NCBI GenBank assembly: GCA_018812505.1
Contig: JAHJDK010000070.1
Span: 1 to 8,663 of the forward strand
Origin: Nanobdellota archaeon
GTDB lineage: Archaea; Nanobdellota; Nanobdellia; Woesearchaeales; GCA-2686295
Reading direction: 5' to 3'
Length of the DNA stretch: 8,663 nt
Shown here: positions 1 through 4,281 of the stretch, one piece after another
How the letters are laid out: each line of letters opens with the position of its first letter
Numbering within the stretch: the stretch's first letter is position 1
Notes under the pieces: generated by a model
What the model saw: only the letters and a program-made list of their open reading frames with translations
What the model was told of the DNA's origin: nothing
Databases searched by the model: none
Position numbers and translations under genes: made by a program

Positions 1-155
1 GTTATGAATGATCCCCAGATCGTGGGTGTTATTAGTTTAGAAAAATCATTAATATTAATTTGTCCAAACTCTTTAAGCGTTAATTCTTTACAATTATATT
101 TTATGATTTTGGAGTAAGATAAACCATCAAATCCAATTATTATTATTTTTCTCAT
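1..155 (-). CDS. Type I phosphodiesterase / nucleotide pyrophosphatase-like protein, N-terminal part (runs off left edge)
   Basis: Reading the minus strand from an ATG at 153-155 gives 51 open codons plus two bases to the window edge. Residues 4-11 are IIIIGFDG, a hydrophobic strand ending in the metal-binding Asp. The last visible residues are TPTIWGSFIT. In the alkaline-phosphatase superfamily (type I phosphodiesterase/nucleotide pyrophosphatase branch) this pair is the first metal ligand (the Asp of G-x-D-G) and the loop with the nucleophilic Thr (TPT-x-W-x-S-F-T-G). Such enzymes hydrolyse phosphodiesters or phosphonates; archaeal copies often sit in cell-surface polysaccharide clusters, which fits the glycosyltransferase remnant upstream. 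The spacing between the two motifs is short for the family but plausible. Substrate cannot be inferred. The start is favoured because the hydrophobic strand follows at once. A TATA-like box (225-236) and palindrome 164-208 lie just upstream. Confidence 0.7.
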   Translation of the reverse strand, partial: MRKIIIIGFDGLSYSKIIKYNCKELTLKEFGQININDFSKLITPTIWGSFI

Positions 156-163
156 TACATTTG

Positions 164-208
164 TTGACCGAGGATACCCAGCACTTTAGTGCTAGGAGGA
201 ACGGTCAA
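164..208 (-). repeat. Palindrome copy A (two-stem element with GGATAC / AGGAGGA internal loop)
   Basis: On the plus strand: outer stem TTGACCG (164-170) with CGGTCAA (202-208), internal loop containing GGATAC (172-177) opposite AGGAGGAA (194-201), and inner stem AGCAC (180-184) with GTGCT (189-193) closing a TTTA loop. The same layout recurs at 678-718 and, without a clear outer stem, at 1288-1318. On the minus strand it ends 8 nt before the phosphodiesterase ATG, so it would fold in that gene's 5' leader. It is either an IS200/IS605-type end palindrome or a leader RNA. Confidence 0.6.
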
Positions 209-224
209 TCCTTCATAAGTTTTT

Positions 225-236
225 CCTATAAATTTT
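225..236 (-). promoter_or_regulatory. TATA-like box upstream of the phosphodiesterase gene
   Basis: On the minus strand this reads AAAATTTATAGG. Archaeal transcription usually starts about 25 nt downstream of the box centre, here near 205. The mRNA would then begin almost exactly at the outer stem of palindrome 164-208 and carry it as a leader of about 50 nt. The surroundings are AT-rich, so a chance match is possible. Confidence 0.35.
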
Positions 237-261
237 GGGCTGTGAAAAAAGTAAATTTAGA

Positions 262-328
262 TCACAAACGGAGGTCATTTTGAGTTCCGCTCCAGTCGCA
301 ACGACTCAACAGGTATACTATTTTGTGA
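262..328. repeat. Long imperfect palindrome D downstream of the glycosyltransferase remnant
   Basis: Outer arms TCACAAA (262-268) and TTTGTGA (322-328) pair perfectly. Inside, TTGAGT (280-285) pairs with ACTCAA (304-309), or alternatively AGTCG (294-298) with CGACT (302-306). The left internal segment contains GGAGGTCATTTT, the same 12 bases that follow palindrome C after the tnpA stop codon, and the right one contains GGTATAC, close to GGATAC of copies A-C. It begins 4 nt beyond the stop codon of the truncated glycosyltransferase on the minus strand. A transposon-end relic is likeliest; a terminator role is possible. Confidence 0.45.
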
Positions 329-332
329 CTTT

Positions 333-671
333 TTAGACAACCACTGGTTCATTTTGAAAATGTTGACATATTTTTTCAATAGTGTTTTTTGCAGGGATAG
401 TATCTGCGCTTTCTAAAACCAATATTTTTTGTTTGGCTGTTTTTAAAAATAGATTTATAGCAATCCATTTTCCTTTTCTTATTTCTTAAGAGCTTTATTT
501 TCTTATTCTTAAAATTCAAAACTATTTCTCTTGTTCTGTTTGTGCTTCCATCATCAACAACAATTATCTCTTTATGGTTACATTCTTTGTTTTTTGGTGT
601 AGTAAAGCCTCTAGTAAGTATCCTATGTTCTGCTCTTCGTTATAAGCCATTACCCCAACGGAAATATTCAT
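333..671 (-). pseudogene. Glycosyltransferase family 2 remnant (frameshifted and C-terminally truncated)
   Basis: On the minus strand from ATG 669-671 the reading starts NISVGVMAYNEEQNIGYLL, the first strand and NEE motif of GT-A fold family 2 glycosyltransferases. It reaches a stop after about 35 codons. A one-base shift within an A-run restores EIIVVDDGSTNRT, the DDGS nucleotide-sugar-binding motif. A second, opposite shift in another A-run restores ESADTIPAKNTIE and ends at a TAA (333-335) in the original frame. Intact enzymes exceed 250 residues; only about 113 codons remain, so the acceptor-binding half is missing and the protein is presumably inactive. In life it would have moved a sugar from a nucleotide sugar to a surface glycan or lipid. 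Palindrome B lies 6 nt upstream of the start and palindrome D just past the stop, so mobile-element activity may have removed the rest. Confidence 0.75.
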
Positions 672-677
672 TGCCTT

Positions 678-718
678 AGGCAAGGATACTACACACTTTG
701 TGTGTAGAGGAATTGCCT
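678..718 (-). repeat. Palindrome copy B (two-stem element, second copy)
   Basis: On the plus strand: outer stem AGGCAA (678-683) with TTGCCT (713-718), internal loop GGATAC (684-689) opposite GAGGAA (707-712), and inner stem TACACAC (690-696) with GTGTGTA (700-706) closing a TTT loop. All pairs are perfect. The internal-loop bases match copy A while both stems differ, a pattern of structure-preserving change. On the minus strand it sits 6 nt in front of the glycosyltransferase remnant's ATG. A TATA-like box GATTAAATAAC (734-744, minus) would start transcription near its outer stem. Confidence 0.6.
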
Positions 719-769
719 TGCGTCCTCCGTAAAGTTATTTAATCATGTTTGATTATAAAATTGCGTGCG

Positions 770-833
770 ACGAAACCATAGCATATGCTTCCTAACTTTG
801 AATTAGTGTAAGCTATGTTTTTATGTTTTTCGT
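770..833. repeat. Nested palindrome upstream of tnpA, possible transposon left end
   Basis: Outer arms ACGAAA (770-775) and TTTCGT (828-833), middle arms CATAGC (777-782) and GCTATG (812-817), and a short inner stem CTAA (792-795) with TTAG (803-806). IS200/IS605 elements carry subterminal hairpins at both ends that are bound as single strands by the transposase, and a left-end hairpin upstream of tnpA is expected. The internal-loop bases do not match copies A-C convincingly. The left-end role is inferred from position. Confidence 0.35.
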
Positions 834-916
834 TTTATAGAGTATGATGAAAAATAGAATTTGTAAATGTTGAGTTAAGGTATAACAATTATAAGGTAGG
901 CATAAACTTTTGGCAC

Positions 917-1285
917 ATGAATTGGCAAACAAAGTATCGTTATAACATGTTTGTCAAGTTTAAGTATAAAAACCTTTGTGAAGGTTGCATTCGCAAAGCC
1001 GCGAAAAGACATAATATTAAGATTCATATTCTTAAAGTTATGCCTGATCATTTGCACACATTGATAACTTTGCCCAAAGGCATGAGTGATGTGAAGGCAA
1101 TGCAGCTTCTAAAAGGTTGTTCTGCACATACTTTTTTTAAGAACCATCCAAAAGCACGGTTAAGATATCCGCAAGGACATCTTTGGAGTAGAGGAGGCTC
1201 AGCAGTCACAGTTGGCTACAATCAGTTATCTAACACTGTCAAATACATTTTGGAACAAGCTAAGCATCATGGTTTAGCCTGCTAA
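917..1285 (+). CDS. tnpA: IS200/IS605-family Y1 (HUH) transposase TnpA, probably 5'-damaged
   Basis: The 122-residue reading contains PDHLHTLITLP, the His-x-His metal site (H45, H47) of HUH single-strand transposases. The C-terminal helix VKYILEQ has the catalytic Tyr at 110 and a Gln four residues later, as in IS608 and ISDra2 TnpA. TKYRYNMF near the N-terminus matches the family's first-strand motif. The family is usually 130-150 residues. In-frame translation upstream of ATG 917 continues with RYNNYKVGINFWH, which looks like the true N-terminus, but no ATG, GTG or TTG occurs in frame back to the stop at 848. An ATG at 867-869 lies two bases out of register. The protein made from 917 would lack part of the first strand and may be inactive. 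It would excise and insert the element as single-stranded DNA through a 5' phosphotyrosine link. The reading is otherwise open. Confidence 0.8.
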   Translation: MNWQTKYRYNMFVKFKYKNLCEGCIRKAAKRHNIKIHILKVMPDHLHTLITLPKGMSDVKAMQLLKGCSAHTFFKNHPKARLRYPQGHLWSRGGSAVTVGYNQLSNTVKYILEQAKHHGLAC

Positions 1286-1287
1286 AC

Positions 1288-1318
1288 GGATACTTGGGAC
1301 TTCAGTCCCAAGAGGAGG
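1288..1318 (+). repeat. Palindrome copy C, likely right-end hairpin of the IS200-like element
   Basis: GGATAC (1288-1293), then TTGGGAC (1294-1300), loop TTCA, GTCCCAA (1305-1311), then GAGGAGG (1312-1318). The 7-bp stem is perfect. It starts 3 nt after the tnpA stop, where an IS200/IS605 right-end hairpin is expected. Its flanks match copies A and B but the outer stem is weak here. In this family the bases 5' of the hairpin act as guide for the cleavage site, so GGATAC may contain the guide (inference). Confidence 0.6.
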
Positions 1319-1429
1319 TCATTTTTGCATAGTTAGTAAAACTTATAGGGCTTAAGAATTTCCTGTTTGCTGTTATCTGGTCTCTGCCTGTTAAGTTTTT
1401 AAAATTGTTTGTTTCGTATAGTGTGCGTT

Positions 1430-1515
1430 ACACCACAGCCCCAAGCCTTATCAGCCTTGAGGGGGATAATTCTCCCTTTGGTCGAGACGCTATTGCGTCG
1501 TGGCTGCTGAGTGTG
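1430..1515 (-). ncRNA. Candidate structured small RNA of unknown family
   Basis: Read on the minus strand, this segment is clearly richer in G and C than its flanks, a usual mark of structured RNA in AT-rich archaea. The ends pair: ACAC and GCAGCC near the 5' end match GGCTGT and GTGT near the 3' end, with a small internal loop. Inside are a GACGC-AATA-GCGTC hairpin and a stem in which CC-TC-AAG pairs with CTT-GG across a loop containing CTGATAAG; a GGG/CCC pairing is also possible. The predicted transcription start from the TATA box at 1537-1544 falls at about 1514, the start of the terminal stem. There is no T-arm, so it is not a tRNA, and I recognise no SRP, RNase P, C/D or H/ACA signature. 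No open frame covers it. The 3' end is uncertain. Confidence 0.4.
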
Positions 1516-1534
1516 TTATTAAGAATTTGAAAAC

Positions 1535-1555
1535 TGTTTATAAATATTTTGAAAA
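1535..1555 (-). promoter_or_regulatory. Strong archaeal promoter in front of the candidate small RNA
   Basis: The minus strand carries CAAAATATTTATAAACA within a 21-nt block identical to the rps27ae promoter at 3796-3816. It contains the TATA core TTTATAAA (1537-1544) and an A-rich BRE position. It lies 14-34 bp beyond the topA stop and points away from topA toward 1515, so it does not serve any protein gene seen here. Confidence 0.55.
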
Positions 1556-1568
1556 GATTTATTTGTTT

Positions 1569-3746
1569 CTATGCTTTCCCATTGCTGACTTTTTCAGTGC
1601 ATCTGCACTTTGGGTAGTTGCTGCAGCCGTAGAATTTTCCGTAAACAGAGGTTCTTAGTTTTAGTGTTCCATCACATTTTGGGCATGGTTTCTCCTCATT
1701 TTCATCTTCTCCGTTGTCTTTTCCAGAGCATTTTGGGTTGATGCACACTTCTTGTTTTTTTCGTCCTTTCATCTTCACGCTTATAATTGGTGTTTTGCAG
1801 TGCTCACATGTTTTATCTGTTGATTCGATGAATCCTGAGCTTGGTAGTTTATAAGTTGTGTTGCATTCAGGATATTTGTCACAAGCTACAAATCTTCCAA
1901 ATCGTCCTCTTTTAATTAATAGTTTGCCTTCTTTACACACAGGACAAATTCCTAATGACTCTTTATCTTCTGTTTTATTTTGTGCTTTTAGTAGCTCAGA
2001 ACCTATTTTATCCTCATTTTTTTTGAAATCATCAAGTATTTCTTTCAACATTTCTTTAGCTTCTTCAATAACTGTCTCTTTTGTTTTTTTGCTTTCTCTA
2101 ATCTCATCCATTTCTTCTTCGAAGTGCTTTGTTAATTCTTCATCGACTATTTTTGGGCTGTAAATTTCTAATGATTTCACAACCCCTATGCCTAAGTCTG
2201 TTGCTTCAAGTTGTGTTCCTTTTACGAATGTTCTTTTGAATAATGTGTCTATTATTTGTGCTCTAGTGCTTTTCGTGCCTAAGTTTCTGTTTTCTAACTC
2301 CTTGATAATACTTGCTGGTGTGTATCTTCTTGGCGGCTCTGTTTGTTTTTCAAGTTTTTCAATGCTTTCAACTGTTACTTTTGATCCTGCTTCTGCTTTT
2401 GGAATCTTTTCATCTCTGGCATTTGAGTGTTTTCCATAATATACATACCAACCTTTTTCAGTTGTTTCTTTGCCTTTGGCGATGAATAATTCTTCTTCAA
2501 CAACTATTTTCATGGTTGTGTGAAGTCTCTTGGCTGGTTCTCCAAATGCTGATAGAAATCTTCTAACAATTAAATCGTAAACTTTTTTCTCTTCTGTTTT
2601 TAGTTTTTTAGGGTTATTCCCTGTTGGGTATATGGCTGGGTGTGCAGGGTCATCTTTTGATCCTTGTCTTGGATAAATCTTGTCTTTACCAAGTATTTCC
2701 TGACATATCTTTGAGTAATCGTCTTGTTTGCTTATAGCATCTATTATTCTCTTGTAACCAATTGTTGGTGGAATTTTTTGAGAGCTGGTTCTTGGGTATG
2801 AAATATATCCTGAAGTGTAAAGGTTTTGAGCTAATGCAAGTGTTTGTTTAGGACTTATCTGCAGGCTTCTATAAGCTTCTATTTGTAAAGTTGTCAAATC
2901 AAAAGCGTAAGGTGGGATGTGTGTCTTTTCATCTTTTTCCACGACTTTTACAGTTCCATTCTTTCCGCTTGTTTTTTCAAGTATTAAATTAGCTTTTTTT
3001 TCTTCGAAGAACCTGTCATTCTCATGTATTGCAATTAATTGTTCTCCTTTTATATCTCCTTTTAATTGTAATTGCCAGTAAGTTTCTGTTTTGAAATCTT
3101 GAATCTCTTTTTCTTTGTCAACTATAAGCTTTAATGTAGGTCCTTGAACTCTTCCTGTTGAAAGGGTTGTTTTCTTACCTTTCTTATTGATTGATAAAGT
3201 CAATGCTCTGCTAATGTTTATTCCATATAGCCAGTCCATGAAGTGTCTTGTTTCTCCTGCATTTGCTTGTCCCCAATCTAATGTGTTTGATTTATTGTTG
3301 TAAGAACTTATCAAGTCTGGTTTTGTCAGGGTGCTGAACTTCATTCTGTTAGCATCTTTTTTGTTGCACAAAAACTTTATGCAGTTCAATCCTATAACTT
3401 CTCCTTCCACGTCGTAATCGCATGCAACAGTGTATGAACTAGCATCTTTCGATAGTTGCTTGATTGTGTCTGCGTATTTCTGAGAATAAGAGTTTCTCTT
3501 GTCAATCTGTGATGTTGGAACCCATTCAATGTCAAAGCTTGGATATTTGAAGCCATTGCTTTTTTTCTCTGCAACCCCAAACAAGTGTCCAACCGCAGGC
3601 ACTACAACTATGTCTTTTTTGTCGTGAGATAACAAGTAGTAAGGCACTCCTTTATTGCTTTTCTTGACTGGTTTACTGTCTGATAACGCGTAGGCCATCT
3701 TCATAGCTGCGGATGGCTTTTCAGTGATTATAAGCTCGTAAGTCAT
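1569..3746 (-). CDS. topA: DNA topoisomerase I (type IA, archaeal form with C-terminal zinc fingers)
   Basis: Type IA topoisomerases cut one strand through a 5' phosphotyrosine and relax negative supercoils. From ATG 3744-3746 the protein has 725 residues. The TOPRIM domain has the catalytic Glu in ITEKPSAA (E9) and the metal triad in ACDYDVEGE (D110, D112, E114). The active-site Tyr is in GYISYPRTSS (Y317). Three C4 zinc fingers close the protein, at about 601-628, 647-673 and 688-714, each C-x2-C...C-x(4-5)-C. Together they bind single-stranded DNA. Length and layout are normal for archaea. A TTG six codons upstream is in frame, but ATG 3746 is preferred because MTYELIITEKPSAA matches the usual family start and a TATA-like box lies 25 nt upstream. 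The gene is divergent from rps27ae. With gyrase also present, it would balance gyrase supercoiling. Confidence 0.93.
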   Translation of the reverse strand: MTYELIITEKPSAAMKMAYALSDSKPVKKSNKGVPYYLLSHDKKDIVVVPAVGHLFGVAEKKSNGFKYPSFDIEWVPTSQIDKRNSYSQKYADTIKQLSKDASSYTVACDYDVEGEVIGLNCIKFLCNKKDANRMKFSTLTKPDLISSYNNKSNTLDWGQANAGETRHFMDWLYGINISRALTLSINKKGKKTTLSTGRVQGPTLKLIVDKEKEIQDFKTETYWQLQLKGDIKGEQLIAIHENDRFFEEKKANLILEKTSGKNGTVKVVEKDEKTHIPPYAFDLTTLQIEAYRSLQISPKQTLALAQNLYTSGYISYPRTSSQKIPPTIGYKRIIDAISKQDDYSKICQEILGKDKIYPRQGSKDDPAHPAIYPTGNNPKKLKTEEKKVYDLIVRRFLSAFGEPAKRLHTTMKIVVEEELFIAKGKETTEKGWYVYYGKHSNARDEKIPKAEAGSKVTVESIEKLEKQTEPPRRYTPASIIKELENRNLGTKSTRAQIIDTLFKRTFVKGTQLEATDLGIGVVKSLEIYSPKIVDEELTKHFEEEMDEIRESKKTKETVIEEAKEMLKEILDDFKKNEDKIGSELLKAQNKTEDKESLGICPVCKEGKLLIKRGRFGRFVACDKYPECNTTYKLPSSGFIESTDKTCEHCKTPIISVKMKGRKKQEVCINPKCSGKDNGEDENEEKPCPKCDGTLKLRTSVYGKFYGCSNYPKCRCTEKVSNGKA

Positions 3747-3767
3747 ATTTGCTAGAAACAACAATTG

Positions 3768-3777
3768 TTTTAAAAAA
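3768..3777 (-). promoter_or_regulatory. TATA box of topA
   Basis: TTTTTTAAAA on the minus strand, centred about 25 nt from the topA ATG at 3746. Transcription would start at or within a base or two of the ATG, giving a leaderless mRNA, which supports the ATG over the upstream TTG. Confidence 0.5.
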
Positions 3778-3795
3778 GTTGCTATTGAATTTTAT

Positions 3796-3816
3796 TTTTC
3801 AAAATATTTATAAACA
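3796..3816 (+). promoter_or_regulatory. BRE/TATA promoter of rps27ae
   Basis: CAAAATATTTATAAACA with TATA core TTTATAAA (3807-3814). The core centre is 26 nt before the ATG at 3837, so the message is predicted leaderless; no ribosome-binding site is visible. The same 21 bases occur on the minus strand at 1535-1555. Confidence 0.65.
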
Positions 3817-3836
3817 CCTCATTTTTCCATTGTTGT

Positions 3837-4019
3837 ATGGCTGATAAAAAGAAATCTGAAAAAAAGAAGGCTCCTAGACAGTTATGGACTCTCTATAGTG
3901 TAGAGGGTAATAAGCTTGTTAGGAAGAATAAGTTTTCACCTAAATCTGATGGAGACTTCTTGGCTGAGCATTCTGATAGGCGAACTTGTGGTAAAACAAC
4001 TTATATGGAAAAGAAATAG
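3837..4019 (+). CDS. rps27ae: Small ribosomal subunit protein eS31 (S27ae), zinc-site-degenerate form
   Basis: This 60-residue protein begins with a basic tail (KKKSEKKK) and contains LYSVEGNKLVRKNKF, then AEHSDRRTCGK, the conserved core of archaeal S27ae, a protein of the small-subunit head that is made as a ubiquitin fusion in eukaryotes. The family normally carries a C-x2-C...C-x2-C zinc ribbon, with cysteines in KFCPRCG and ACGKCGY. Here the four positions are Ser34, Ser37, Cys51 and Thr54, so zinc cannot be held in the usual way. The gene has no internal stops and a strong promoter, so I take it as functional; such cysteine-free variants are known for several ribosomal proteins. It is convergent with the mazG-like gene, whose stop lies 1 nt beyond this one. 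Confidence 0.9.
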   Translation: MADKKKSEKKKAPRQLWTLYSVEGNKLVRKNKFSPKSDGDFLAEHSDRRTCGKTTYMEKK

Positions 4020-4020
4020 T

Positions 4021-4279
4021 TTATCTATTTTCGTTCTTTTTAAGTTTTTTCAGAAATATTTTTTCTAAATCTATTTTTTCTATCCAGCAAAGTTTGTTTA
4101 GCTGCCATAAAATATCTGCAATCTCGTCTTCATATTCTGTTTTTGTTCTCTCTTATGGCTTCACATACTTCTCCTACTTCTTCAACTAGGTGTAATACTA
4201 CTTCTATCTTGTTTTTAGGCAAACAATTCTTTTTTCGCATTTGTGCGATTTGTTTTTCTTTAAGTTTGTTCAAGTCCAT
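4021..4279 (-). pseudogene. MazG-like nucleotide pyrophosphohydrolase, single-base frameshift
   Basis: From ATG 4277-4279 on the minus strand, the first frame gives a helix with HLVEEVGEVCEAIREN and then runs into a stop. Skipping one A in the run 4140-4144 restores TEYEDEIADILWQLNKL and continues to TAA 4021-4023, about 85 residues in all. EEVGE followed by ExxD (EDEIAD) are the magnesium-binding motifs of all-alpha MazG/dUTPase-type NTP pyrophosphohydrolases, which hydrolyse nucleoside triphosphates to monophosphate and pyrophosphate, often to clear damaged or excess nucleotides. Length is normal for single-domain MazG. It starts 2 nt after the glgP stop, so the two are presumably co-transcribed. 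Everything but the one base is intact. It may be a very recent pseudogene, a sequence error, or a programmed slip at AAAAA, and only rereading can separate these. Confidence 0.8.
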
Positions 4280-4281
4280 TT

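Larger units (their letters stand above)
770..1325 (+). mobile_element. IS200/IS605-like insertion sequence, tnpA only (approximate limits)
   Basis: The unit consists of a palindrome (770-833), a Y1 transposase gene and a strong hairpin (1288-1318) three bases past its stop codon. This is the compact layout of IS200-type elements, which lack inverted repeats and target duplications, so the exact ends cannot be read here. No tnpB is visible. The right limit is set just beyond GAGGAGGTCATTTT, because part of that string recurs near palindrome D. Damage at the tnpA start suggests the copy is no longer autonomous. Confidence 0.5.

Noticed and set aside
770..833. Fourth member of the GGATAC palindrome family
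   Set aside because: The nested arms are real, but the internal-loop bases do not match GGATAC or GAGGA on either strand, so it is listed only as a possible transposon left end.
875..1057. Minus-strand open frame antisense to tnpA
   Set aside because: No family resemblance; it overlaps the transposase N-terminus in antisense.
160..1330. CRISPR array
   Set aside because: The repeated elements are three palindromes with variable stems at irregular spacings of hundreds of bases, not short direct repeats with spacers.
1430..1515. tRNA or tRNA half on either strand
   Set aside because: The length and end pairing are tRNA-like, but there is no T-arm consensus, no GG in a D-loop and no anticodon arm of normal shape.
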